Shown: piece by piece, positions 27,197 through 34,462 of the stretch
Numbering within the stretch: the first letter of the stretch is position 1
Layout of the letters: each line of letters opens with the position of its first letter
From: 67-14 sp035502775
Lineage (GTDB): Bacteria > Actinomycetota > Thermoleophilia > Solirubrobacterales > 70-9
Reading direction: 5' to 3'
Length of the DNA: 64,000 bases
Assembly (NCBI GenBank): GCA_035502775.1
Contig: DATJUB010000062.1
Coordinates: 16,183-80,182, forward strand
Translations under genes and position numbers: made by a program
Notes under the pieces: generated by a model
The model's database searches: none
What the model was told of the DNA's origin: nothing
What the model saw: the letters and a program-made list of their open reading frames with translations, nothing else

Positions 27197-27370
27197 TTAT
27201 TCGGCTTTGTGGATGATGAAGTCCGACTTGCTCGAGTCTTCGAACTTCACCCAGCAATGATCGGGTGCCACACCGGCCACGTCCATCAATGCCTCCGAGA
27301 TGCGCTTGGCGATCTCAGCCTTCTGTTCGTCGGTCCGGCCTTCGAACCAACTGATCTCCACGAAGGGCAT
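27197..27370 (-). CDS. 4-oxalocrotonate-tautomerase-like protein
   Basis: 57 residues. The protein begins MPFVEISWFEGRT, so Pro is exposed after Met removal as the catalytic base of the tautomerase superfamily. TDEQKAEIAKRISEALMD forms the conserved helix and HCWVKFED the second strand. Length matches the 4-OT short form. It starts 5 bases after the trxA stop and is co-transcribed with it. The substrate is not evident; no aromatic meta-cleavage genes are nearby. Confidence 0.85.
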   Translation of the reverse strand: MPFVEISWFEGRTDEQKAEIAKRISEALMDVAGVAPDHCWVKFEDSSKSDFIIHKAE

Positions 27371-27375
27371 CGCGG

Positions 27376-27705
27376 CTAACCCTGCAGGGCCGGTTCGAGA
27401 TCGGCCAGCAGACGCCGCTTGGGCATCGCTCCGACGATCTTCTTGACCATCGCGCCATCCTTGAACAGGATCATCGTCGGAATCGAGAGGACCTCGTACT
27501 GCGCGGCCGTCTGCGGGTTCTCGTCGATGTTGAGGCTGATGATCTTGACGTCGTCGCGCTCTTCGTTGATCTCTTCGAGGACCGGGTGGACGACGCGGCA
27601 GGGACCACACCAGGGAGCCCAGAAATCGACCAGCACGTTGCCTTGCGCCTCGAGGGCGTCGGCCTTGAATGTGGCGTCAGTTACTGGGGGGAGCTTGTCT
27701 GCCAT
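27376..27705 (-). CDS. trxA: Thioredoxin
   Basis: 109 residues. Redox-active WCGPC (Cys33, Cys36), DFWAPW before it and the cis-Pro in SIPTMILF make this a standard cytosolic thioredoxin that reduces protein disulphides. The ATG at 27705 has AGGAG 7 bases upstream, discarding the longer 126-residue reading. A sigma-70-type promoter precedes it (see 27759-27787). The tautomerase gene follows in the same operon. Confidence 0.95.
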   Translation of the reverse strand: MADKLPPVTDATFKADALEAQGNVLVDFWAPWCGPCRVVHPVLEEINEERDDVKIISLNIDENPQTAAQYEVLSIPTMILFKDGAMVKKIVGAMPKRRLLADLEPALQG

Positions 27706-27758
27706 CTCGGTCTCCTGGGTCGTGGTCAATACCGGCACGCGATTGAGATCGCCCACCT

Positions 27759-27787
27759 ACTATACAAAATGAAGTAAGGGTCCGCAA
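27759..27787 (-). promoter_or_regulatory. Promoter of the trxA-tautomerase operon
   Basis: On the minus strand, TTGCGG (27787-27782), a 17-base spacer, then TATAGT (27764-27759). The start of transcription should fall near 27752, giving a leader of about 45 bases that carries the trxA Shine-Dalgarno. Confidence 0.7.
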
Positions 27788-27828
27788 GGGGTTCCAGAGA
27801 CCGTAACGCACCGGAGCGGCCGGGCCGG

Positions 27829-28575
27829 TCAATCGGGGCGGTTCCGGCCGAATCTCATCGCCGGGACCTTCCAGGCCGCCTCGGCGACGATGCCGGTACT
27901 CATCTTCGAGGCGCCCGCCTGGCGCTCGCGGAAGGTGATCGGAACCTCCATGACATCGAAACCGGCCCTGATCACGCGGTAGGTCATCTCGACCTGGAAC
28001 GAGTAGCCGGAAGCCGCGATCTCGCTGAAGGGGATCGTCTCGAGCACTTTGCGGCGAAAGCACTTGAAGCCGCCGGTCATGTCGCGGATGTCCACCCCTA
28101 GCACGGCGCGGGAGTAGACGCTGCCGCCCCGGCTGAGGAGGCGGCGGACCTGCCCCCACTCGGTGATGCCGCCTCCCGGCACGTAGCGTGAGCCGATCAC
28201 CAGATCGGCCGTCTCCGCCCCGGCGATCAGTCGCGGCAGGTAGGCGGGGTCATGCGAGAAGTCGGCGTCCATCTGCACGATCAGCTCGGCGCCGCCGTCG
28301 AGGGCCACCTTGAACCCGGCCAGGTAGGCGGGTCCGAGCCCCTCCTTCTCCCGCCGGTGGAGCACGACCACGGTGTCGTCCGCGGCGGCCAGCTCGTCGG
28401 CCAGGCGGCCGGTTCCGTCAGGCGAGTTGTCGTCGACGACAAGGATGCGATCGCCGCCGCTCAGCTTCGGCTTCAGTGCCTCGACCATGGGACCGATGTT
28501 GTCGGCCTCGTTGTAGGTCGGCAGAAGCACCCAGACGGGGCCGCGTCGAGTTGGCGTGTCCTCCGGTCCGGGCAT
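27829..28575 (-). CDS. Polyprenol-phosphate mannose synthase-like GT2
   Basis: 248 residues, glycosyltransferase family 2 of the Dpm1/Ppm1 type, which transfers mannose from GDP-mannose to polyprenyl phosphate at the inner membrane face. Visible: LLPTYNEADNI (18-27), VVDDNSPDGT, the metal-binding QMDADFSHDP (Asp103, Asp105), GSRYVPGG, and the DMTGGFKC and SYSFQVEM blocks typical of this family. It has no membrane anchor. TACGAT lies 6 bases before the ATG (complement of 28582-28587), suggesting a leaderless transcript. Its product could feed the GT39-like transferase at 60923. Confidence 0.9.
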   Translation of the reverse strand: MPGPEDTPTRRGPVWVLLPTYNEADNIGPMVEALKPKLSGGDRILVVDDNSPDGTGRLADELAAADDTVVVLHRREKEGLGPAYLAGFKVALDGGAELIVQMDADFSHDPAYLPRLIAGAETADLVIGSRYVPGGGITEWGQVRRLLSRGGSVYSRAVLGVDIRDMTGGFKCFRRKVLETIPFSEIAASGYSFQVEMTYRVIRAGFDVMEVPITFRERQAGASKMSTGIVAEAAWKVPAMRFGRNRPD

Positions 28576-28613
28576 CGGGTGATCGTATCTGGACTGCGGC
28601 CATGACCCGGCGG

Positions 28614-28937
28614 CTAGGGGCGTTCGTCCACGTGGCGCTTCAGGGCCCCGAGGCGATCACTCCACTCGCTGCCGACCCGGCTCAGCCAGGCCGACCCCGG
28701 CTCGAGCCCGCCCTCGACCATCCCGTAGCGGACCTCCCTGCCGCTGCGCTCGGCATCGAGGATGCCCGCTTCGACCAGGCTGCCGAGGTGCTTCGACGCC
28801 CCCTGACGGCTGATCGCGAGTTCGGCCGAAAGCTCGGTCGGCGTGGCCGGGCCACGGCCGGCGATCAGCTCCAGGATCGCCCGCCGGTTAGGGTCGGCGA
28901 GCGCACCGAAGACCAGATCCGCGGACCCGGCCTTCAC
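28614..28937 (-). CDS. ArsR-family transcriptional regulator
   Basis: 107 residues. A winged HTH: ALADPNRRAILELIAGRGPATPTELS, then the recognition helix ISRQGASKHLGSLVEAG and the wing ERSGREVRYG. No metal-binding Cys is present, so it is of the stand-alone, effector-unknown type commonly paired with AHSA1 proteins. GTG start overlaps the AHSA1 stop by four bases (GTGA). The twin palindromes upstream of the operon are its likely operators. Confidence 0.9.
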   Translation of the reverse strand: MKAGSADLVFGALADPNRRAILELIAGRGPATPTELSAELAISRQGASKHLGSLVEAGILDAERSGREVRYGMVEGGLEPGSAWLSRVGSEWSDRLGALKRHVDERP

Positions 28938-29326
28938 ACGCGGGCGAGTTGCGCGTTCGCGACGGGGCCGGGACCGGAGGAGCTGATCTCGGCCAGCTCC
29001 GTCTCGAGCGCGACCAGCGGACGGGATTCGGTGACACGCACGACGCAGCCGTCACCTTCGGTGGCGGGCAGCAGCTCAAACTCGACCCGAGTCGATTCCT
29101 CCTCGTCCCGAGCCCACCAGAAGGAAAGCTCCCGGCCCGGCTCGATCGTCTCGAAAAAGCCACTGCGTTCGCCGCCGTCGTCACGCACGACGATCTCGCC
29201 GCCCGGAGTCAGGTCGGCTTCCACCTGTCCGCCGAGCCATTCGGAGAGCTCCGATTCCTCGGTCAGCGCCCGCCAGGCTCGTTCCGGCTCGCACTCCAAC
29301 TCCACTTCGCGGGTCATCTCGTCCAT
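28934..29326 (-). CDS. AHSA1/SRPBCC-domain protein
   Basis: 130 residues. START-like helix-grip fold: an N-terminal strand REVELECEPERAWRALTE, then LSEWLGG, WWARDEEESTRVEFEL and a C-terminal helix region that appears short. Members bind hydrophobic ligands; the pairing with an ArsR regulator is frequent in bacteria. The ATG at 29326 has GAGG about 6 bases upstream. It is the first gene of the operon and divergent from clpP, sharing an 88-base control region. Confidence 0.83.
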   Translation of the reverse strand: MDEMTREVELECEPERAWRALTEESELSEWLGGQVEADLTPGGEIVVRDDGGERSGFFETIEPGRELSFWWARDEEESTRVEFELLPATEGDGCVVRVTESRPLVALETELAEISSSGPGPVANAQLARV

Positions 29327-29342
29327 CGGGTCTCCTCGCTCA

Positions 29343-29360
29343 CGCAACTGTTTGGTTGCG
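29343..29360. promoter_or_regulatory. Operator palindrome 1, CGCAAC-N6-GTTGCG
   Basis: Perfect 6-6-6 inverted repeat located 17 bases upstream of the AHSA1 start codon. It is the same half-site and spacing as the palindrome at 29380-29397, with centres 37 bases apart. Likely ArsR binding site (inferred from position and symmetry). Confidence 0.72.
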
Positions 29361-29379
29361 CTATCTTAGCGAGTACACA

Positions 29380-29397
29380 CGCAACCGTTGAGTTGCG
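29380..29397. promoter_or_regulatory. Operator palindrome 2, CGCAAC-N6-GTTGCG
   Basis: Second copy, ending 17 bases before the clpP start codon. TATCTT (29362-29367) between the two copies, or its complement strand, could supply -10 elements. Occupancy of both sites would control the AHSA1-ArsR operon and probably clpP too. Confidence 0.7.
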
Positions 29398-29414
29398 CTT
29401 CAGATCGGAGATAC

Positions 29415-30041
29415 ATGAACCCCCATGCGTCGCTCATTCCCACAGTCATCGAACAGACCAGCCGCGGCGAACGCGCCTTCGACATCTACTCCCGCCTGCT
29501 CGACCAGCGCATCGTCTTCCTCGGCCAGGAGGTCGACGACCAGATCGCGAACATGATCGTCGCCCAGCTGCTGCACCTCGAGTCCGGCGACCCCGAGAAG
29601 GACATCTCGATCTACATCAACTCGCCCGGAGGATCCGTCTATGCCGGCATGGCGATCTACGACGCGATGCAGTTCATCAAGCCCGACGTGCAGACCATCT
29701 GTTACGGCGTGGCGATGTCGATGGGATCGCTGCTCCTGACCGGCGGTGCCGCCGGCAAGCGGGTCGCCCTGCCGAACAGCCGCATCCTCATCCACCAGCC
29801 ATCTGGAGGGTTCCAGGGCACCTCGGCCGACATCGAGATCCACGCCAGGGAGATCCTCGAGTCGAGGAAGAGAATCGACGGGCTCTACGCGAAGCACACC
29901 GGCCAGAGCGTCGAGCGCGTCACCGCCGACATGGAACGGGACCGTTTCTTCACCGCCGAACAGAGCGTCGAGTACGGCCTGATCGACCGCGTACTCGACA
30001 CACGCGACCCCCAGATCCGACGAACCGGATTCGCAAGCTGA
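29415..30041 (+). CDS. clpP: ATP-dependent Clp protease proteolytic subunit
   Basis: 208 residues, serine peptidase of the Clp barrel. Triad Ser102 (GVAMSMGS), His127 (ILIHQPSGG) and Asp176 (ERDRFF), spacing as in E. coli ClpP. SPGGSVYAG and QVDDQIAN-like surface motifs are present. The ATG at 29415 with GGAG upstream is preferred over the frame-extending GTG-type start at 29388. No clpX or second clpP is adjacent, unlike the usual clpP1P2-clpX arrangement of actinobacteria, so this may be an additional copy. It is divergent from an AHSA1-ArsR operon and shares its operators. Confidence 0.94.
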   Translation: MNPHASLIPTVIEQTSRGERAFDIYSRLLDQRIVFLGQEVDDQIANMIVAQLLHLESGDPEKDISIYINSPGGSVYAGMAIYDAMQFIKPDVQTICYGVAMSMGSLLLTGGAAGKRVALPNSRILIHQPSGGFQGTSADIEIHAREILESRKRIDGLYAKHTGQSVERVTADMERDRFFTAEQSVEYGLIDRVLDTRDPQIRRTGFAS

Positions 30042-30046
30042 AAGCA

Positions 30047-30093
30047 CCCCGGCAACGATTTCCCATGACTATCATGGGAAATCGTTGCCGGGG
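30047..30093. terminator. Perfect 22-bp hairpin downstream of clpP
   Basis: Arms 30047-30068 and 30072-30093 are exact complements around a 3-base loop (CTA). The arms start with CCCCGG and reach ATGA at the loop. No T-run follows. It most likely terminates or protects the clpP transcript, but the arm length and perfection exceed what termination needs. Confidence 0.7.
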
Positions 30094-30142
30094 CTGATGC
30101 ACGCTTCGCTTCGGTTGCCAATTGTCCGGGTAGGCTCGGGCC

Positions 30143-31858
30143 ATGACCAACGCTGAGATCGCCGCCGCCCTCGAAGAACTGGCCGTGCTCTACCAACTGG
30201 ATGGCGCCGACCGCTACCGCGTGCTCGCCTACGTCAACTCGGCCCGCACCATCAAGAACCACGGCAGCTCGGTCGAGGAGATGGCCAAGACCGGCACGGT
30301 GACCGAGCTTCCCGGTGTCGGCAAGACCCTCGAAGAGAAGATCATCGCCCTGGTCGAGACCGGTGAGATCCCGGCCGCGGTCAAGCTGAAGGAGAAACTC
30401 CCGCCCGGGCTGATCGAGATCAACCGGATCCCGGGGCTCGGCCCGAAGACGGTCCGGCGTCTTCACGACGAGCTCGACGTCAACACTCCCGAAGACCTGC
30501 GGGCGGCCGCCGAGGCCGGTGAGGTGAGCGCGCTGAAGGGCCTCGGCGCCAAGGTCGAGCAGAACATCCTCACCGGACTCGACCGGCTCGAAGCGGCGCC
30601 GGGCGGGCCGGAGCGGGTTCGGCTCGACGAGATCCTGCCGGTCGCCGGGGAACTGCTCGCGGCGCTGCGGAACGACCCGCTCTGCGACCGGGCCGAGATC
30701 GCCGGATCGGCCCGCCGCCTGACCGACACCTGTCACGACATCGATCTGATCGCCACCTCCGAATCACCGGCCGAGCTGGCGGCGAACATCGCCGGCCACG
30801 AACTGGTCGGCGAGGCCGGCAATCCCGGCGAGAACGGCGTCAGGCTGGAGACCAACTCCGGGATCGGTGTGGACGTGCGCATCGTCGCCCCCGACGCCTT
30901 CGGCAACCTGCTCCAGCATTTCTCCGGCTCGGCCGCGCACAACGAGAAGCTGCGGACCATCGCGGTCAAGGAGGGCCTCCACGTGTCCGAGAACGGCATC
31001 CTCGACGACAGCACCGGGGAGACCGATCGCTTCACCACCGAGGAGGAGGTCTACGAACGGCTCGGCTACCAGTACATCGTGCCCGAGCTGCGAGAGAACC
31101 GGGGCGAGCTCGAGGCGGCCCGTGACGGCAAGCTGCCGGACCTGGTCGGCATCGACCAGATCAAGGGGGACCTCCACTCCCACACGACCCTCTCCGACGG
31201 GCGGGGCACGCTCGAGGAGATGGCGGCGGCGGCCGAATCCCTCGGCTACGAGTACCTGGCGATCACCGACCATTCGGCGAGCCACGGCTTCGGCAACCAC
31301 GTCACTCCCGATCGGCTCTGGGAACGGATCGAGGAGATCAAGGACTTCAACAGGAAACGAGCCGAGAAGAAGGGAACCTTCCGGCTGCTCGCGGGTTCCG
31401 AGGTCAACATCGGCACCCGTGGCGAGCTGGACTATGAGGAGGACCTGCTGAAGGCGCTCGACTGGGTGATCGCCTCAATTCACACCTCGTTCAGCAACGA
31501 CGAAACCAAGATGACCGGCCGCATGATCATCGCGATCGAGAACCCGCTGGTCGACTGCATCGGGCATCCCACCGGCCGCCTGATCGGCAAGCGTGAGGGC
31601 TACCCGCTGAACATCGAGAAGGCGATCGCGGCGGCGGCCGAGAACGACACGATGTTCGAGATCAACGGCAGCCCGCAGCGCCGCGACCTGTCCGACATCC
31701 ACGCCCGCATGGCCAAGGAAGCCGGGGTGAAGATCGTGCTCAACACCGACGCCCACGGACCGGAGACCCTGCGGAACATGTCCTACGCGGTGGCGACCGC
31801 CCGCCGTGCCTGGCTCACCGCGGACGACGTCAGGAACACCGGGAGCTGGTGGAAGTAG
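30143..31858 (+). CDS. polX: Family X DNA polymerase/3'-5' exonuclease PolX
   Basis: 571 residues. N-terminal helix-hairpin-helix 8-kDa-like region (LPGVGKTLEEKI, IPGLGPKTVRRL), polymerase palm with GSARR (188-192) and catalytic Asp199, Asp201 and Asp244, and a C-terminal PHP domain (DLHSHTTLSDG from 343, TDHSASH, NTDAH) giving Mn-dependent 3'-5' exonuclease and AP-endonuclease activity in characterised bacterial PolX. Role: gap filling in base-excision repair. TAGGCT 6 bases before the ATG suggests a leaderless transcript. Confidence 0.95.
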   Translation: MTNAEIAAALEELAVLYQLDGADRYRVLAYVNSARTIKNHGSSVEEMAKTGTVTELPGVGKTLEEKIIALVETGEIPAAVKLKEKLPPGLIEINRIPGLGPKTVRRLHDELDVNTPEDLRAAAEAGEVSALKGLGAKVEQNILTGLDRLEAAPGGPERVRLDEILPVAGELLAALRNDPLCDRAEIAGSARRLTDTCHDIDLIATSESPAELAANIAGHELVGEAGNPGENGVRLETNSGIGVDVRIVAPDAFGNLLQHFSGSAAHNEKLRTIAVKEGLHVSENGILDDSTGETDRFTTEEEVYERLGYQYIVPELRENRGELEAARDGKLPDLVGIDQIKGDLHSHTTLSDGRGTLEEMAAAAESLGYEYLAITDHSASHGFGNHVTPDRLWERIEEIKDFNRKRAEKKGTFRLLAGSEVNIGTRGELDYEEDLLKALDWVIASIHTSFSNDETKMTGRMIIAIENPLVDCIGHPTGRLIGKREGYPLNIEKAIAAAAENDTMFEINGSPQRRDLSDIHARMAKEAGVKIVLNTDAHGPETLRNMSYAVATARRAWLTADDVRNTGSWWK

Positions 31859-31907
31859 GCCCTCCCGGCCGGTACCCGACCGTCGAAGGCCGACAGATCG
31901 AGTTCCA

Positions 31908-32420
31908 TCAGAAAGCGCGGAAGCCCGGGGTGCGGATCAGCTTGACCGCCTTGAAGGGCGATCCGCTCTCGACCAGGAAACGCACCCCGTCCCGGCCCTC
32001 GATCGCCAGCACCGCCGACTCGCGATTGCGCCACGCGAGCGCGACCAGCAGGGCGTAGCCGCAGCCGATCGCCGACACTTCGGGAAAGACGATCCCGATG
32101 CCCCCGGCGGTCGCGACCGCGGCCAGGATCGGCCACATGCGGGTCCACGCGATCCGGCCCGGCTCCCCCAGCGAGGGGGTCGCCCCGTCCTTGTGCACCG
32201 ATTTCGCCCCGGCCAGAACCTCACGCATCGAGTCGGCGGTACGGTCGGCCTGACCGAGCGACATCCCGATCCAGGCGGCGACGATCCACCAGGCCGCGCT
32301 GATGATCAGCAGGGTCGGGTTGAAATCCCGCTGGGCGCCGATCACCGTGATCGCGGCCAGCGCCGTGGCACCTCCGGCGGTGAGGAAGACCGTGGATCGA
32401 AGGAGCTCGGCGAACGGCAT
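31908..32420 (-). CDS. Small membrane protein of unknown function, co-transcribed with otsB
   Basis: 170 residues with two hydrophobic hairpins (about 10-55 and 93-128), each of two segments, separated by a polar loop (QADRTADSMREVLAGAK). The C-terminal 40 residues (RDGVRFLVESGSPFKAVKLI) look cytoplasmic. No family recognised. It begins 5 bases after the otsB stop, so the two are co-transcribed; whether the function is related to trehalose is unknown. Confidence 0.72.
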   Translation of the reverse strand: MPFAELLRSTVFLTAGGATALAAITVIGAQRDFNPTLLIISAAWWIVAAWIGMSLGQADRTADSMREVLAGAKSVHKDGATPSLGEPGRIAWTRMWPILAAVATAGGIGIVFPEVSAIGCGYALLVALAWRNRESAVLAIEGRDGVRFLVESGSPFKAVKLIRTPGFRAF

Positions 32421-32425
32421 TCAGG

Positions 32426-33220
32426 TCACCCGGTCTGCTTGGCCAGATCCTCGATCAGATCGATCCACTCATCGGGCTCCTGGACCACGATGTCGGCCAG
32501 CTCGATCAGCTCGTCGGGACCTTCGTCCGACTCGACGCCGGCGATCAGCAGGTTCTTGATCTTGCCGTCCCGCTGAAGCGCCTTCAGACGGAGCACCGCG
32601 TCGAGATCGGTCCGGTCGTCACCGGCGAAGACCACCGTCTCGATCTTCGAGCCGGTGATCAGCTCCTCGACCGCACCGGCCTTGCCGTCCATGTCCGGGG
32701 GCCGGAGCTCCAGCACCTTGCGTCCCCAATGGGTGACCAGTCCGGCCGCCTCCGCGTCGGCGGCGATCTCGTGGACGAACGCCTCGGTCCGTTCACCGGC
32801 TCCGCGCCAATGGAGCGCCTGGATCGGCCCCTTGTCCTCCAGCCGGATCTTGGCCGACACCCAGTGCGGGTTGTCGTTCTCGGCCACGAATCTCTTGGCC
32901 CGTTCGGCCTCCTCGCCGAGCAGGGTCTGACGGGGTTCGTCGTAGCCCGGGCTGAACAGCTCGAGACCGTGACTGCCGAAATACACGATGTTCTCGGCAC
33001 CGACCATCTTCTTCGCGGTCGCCGCTGGACGCCCGGTCACGCAGGCCACGAGCGCCAGCCGATCGCTGAGCCGCTCGAGTGCCTCCTTCGCCCTGACCGG
33101 AACCTTCGCCTTCTCCGGACGATCAACGATTCGACAGAGCGTTCCATCGATGTCGCTCATCAATGCCGAGGACGCAGGATCTTCGAAAAGGATGGAGAGA
33201 GGGGAGTCTGGGCTGCTCAT
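32426..33220 (-). CDS. otsB: Trehalose-6-phosphate phosphatase
   Basis: 264 residues, HAD superfamily: nucleophile/acid pair in SDIDGTLC (Asp23, Asp25), VTGRPA (motif II region), a cap domain at about 100-190, and the metal-binding GDDRTDLDAV near 206-215. It dephosphorylates trehalose-6-phosphate to trehalose. No otsA lies in the window. Only 18 bases separate its ATG from that of the divergent TauE/SafE gene, so the two promoters must overlap. Confidence 0.88.
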   Translation of the reverse strand: MSSPDSPLSILFEDPASSALMSDIDGTLCRIVDRPEKAKVPVRAKEALERLSDRLALVACVTGRPAATAKKMVGAENIVYFGSHGLELFSPGYDEPRQTLLGEEAERAKRFVAENDNPHWVSAKIRLEDKGPIQALHWRGAGERTEAFVHEIAADAEAAGLVTHWGRKVLELRPPDMDGKAGAVEELITGSKIETVVFAGDDRTDLDAVLRLKALQRDGKIKNLLIAGVESDEGPDELIELADIVVQEPDEWIDLIEDLAKQTG

Positions 33221-33238
33221 GGTCGTAGTATCGCCGGG

Positions 33239-33604
33239 ATGGATTCTCGTCGGATATGGAGCTTAGCCGCCGTCGGCACCGTTGCCGGTGCTTTCAGCGG
33301 CCTTTTCGGCGTGGGAGGCGGGACCGTGATCGTGCCGATGCTGATCGCGCTGTTCGGATACGGCGACCGGCTGGCGACCGGGACCAGCCTCGCCGCGATC
33401 ATCGTGATCGCGCTCCTCGCCGCCGGGATGCAGGGCGGCATCTACGGCAATGTCGATGTCGAGACCGGCCTGATCCTGGTCGGGCCGGCTATCCTCGGCG
33501 TGATCGGCGGGACCGCGATCCAGCAGCGCATCCCGGAGAAGGCCGTTTCGGTCATGTTCGCGATCCTGCTGATCGGCGTCGCGATCTACATGGTGATTCC
33601 CTGA
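33239..33604 (+). CDS. TauE/SafE-family half-permease, N-terminal half
   Basis: 121 residues with four hydrophobic segments. It begins with the family motif AGAFSGLFGVGGGTVIVPML, the first repeat of a TauE/SafE (DUF81) anion exporter. Full-length members have about 250 residues made of two such repeats. TAGTAT ends 7 bases before the ATG. The gene ends at TGATG, overlapping the start of the second half by one base, so the two halves are coupled and should assemble as a heterodimer. Substrate (sulphite, sulphonate or other organic acid) cannot be told. Confidence 0.83.
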   Translation: MDSRRIWSLAAVGTVAGAFSGLFGVGGGTVIVPMLIALFGYGDRLATGTSLAAIIVIALLAAGMQGGIYGNVDVETGLILVGPAILGVIGGTAIQQRIPEKAVSVMFAILLIGVAIYMVIP

Positions 33605-33996
33605 TGGACCTGGTACTCGCGGGAGCCCTGTGCGCCATCGGAGGCATCGTCGCCGGCCTGATCGGGGTCGGTGGCGGCATCGTGTTCGTGCCCGCGATGA
33701 CCATCGTGCTCTCCAAGGGGCAGGTCGAGGCGGAATCGACCTCACTGCTGATGATCGCCCTGGTCTCGGTGATCGGCACCTGGCGCCAGCGCGGATATGG
33801 CAACGTCAACATGAAGGACGCGGCGGTGATCGGCCTGCTCTCCCCGGTCGGTGTCCTGATCGGCGTGGTCGTCGCCAACGCCGTTCCCGAACGGGCCCTG
33901 AAGATCGGTTTCGCGATGCTCGCGCTCTACATGGCCTACCGGCTGCTGAAGCGCGTGTTCACCCCGGAGGCCGATCCGCCCCCGGCCGAAACGTGA
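33604..33996 (+). CDS. TauE/SafE-family half-permease, C-terminal half
   Basis: 130 residues, also four hydrophobic segments. Its own start carries a second copy of the family motif (AGLIGVGGGIVFVPAM), and YGNVNMKDA corresponds to YGNVDVETG of the first half, so the halves are homologous repeats. It starts in the overlapping TGATG in a different frame from the first gene. It ends in GTGA, overlapping the start of arfB by four bases. Confidence 0.83.
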   Translation: MDLVLAGALCAIGGIVAGLIGVGGGIVFVPAMTIVLSKGQVEAESTSLLMIALVSVIGTWRQRGYGNVNMKDAAVIGLLSPVGVLIGVVVANAVPERALKIGFAMLALYMAYRLLKRVFTPEADPPPAET

Positions 33997-34406
33997 AAGC
34001 CGGGATCCGCCCCGAGAACGGCCCCTTCATCCCGGCCGGGGAGATCCTGATCCGCGCCTCGAGGTCTTCCGGCCCGGGCGGCCAGCACGCCAACGTGACG
34101 GCATCCCGGATCGAGGCGGTCTTCGCTGTCCGCGACTCGGTGGCGCTGACCGATACCCAGAAGGCCCGGATCGAACGGAAGCTCGGCCCGGTGGTCACCG
34201 CGATCGCCCAGGACGCGCGCTCCCAGGCGCGCAACCGGGATCTCGCGCTCGAACGCCTGGAGGCGAAGCTCGGCGAAGCCCTGGCGGTGCCCAAGCGCCG
34301 CCGGCCGACCAAGCCGTCGCGTACGGCCAGGCAGAAGCGTCTCACCGGCAAGAAGATCCGGTCACAGACCAAGCGGAACCGCCGTCCGCCGAGGGAAGAT
34401 GAGTAG
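33993..34406 (+). CDS. arfB: Alternative ribosome-rescue factor ArfB (peptidyl-tRNA hydrolase)
   Basis: 137 residues, class I release-factor-like GGQ protein (Gly29-Gly30-Gln31 in SSGPGGQHANVT) lacking the codon-recognition domain and ending in a long basic tail (KRRRPTKPSRTARQKR and following), which in YaeJ/ArfB enters the empty mRNA channel. It releases nascent chains from stalled ribosomes. GTG start overlaps the preceding stop by four bases, making a three-gene coupled operon with the half-permeases. Confidence 0.92.
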   Translation: MKAGIRPENGPFIPAGEILIRASRSSGPGGQHANVTASRIEAVFAVRDSVALTDTQKARIERKLGPVVTAIAQDARSQARNRDLALERLEAKLGEALAVPKRRRPTKPSRTARQKRLTGKKIRSQTKRNRRPPREDE

Positions 34407-34462
34407 GACGTAGCCCGGTCACCGGCCCAGCGTCTGACTGGGTCCCTAACCTAGATGGTTCG

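Noticed and set aside
30047..30093. Mobile element (MITE) after clpP
   Set aside because: No transposase, target-site duplication or second copy was seen in the window; described as a hairpin only.
33595..33610. Frameshift error joining the two half-permease genes
   Set aside because: Each half begins with its own GVGGG repeat and has its own start; TGATG coupling is a normal stop-start overlap. Kept as a split gene, with read checking suggested.
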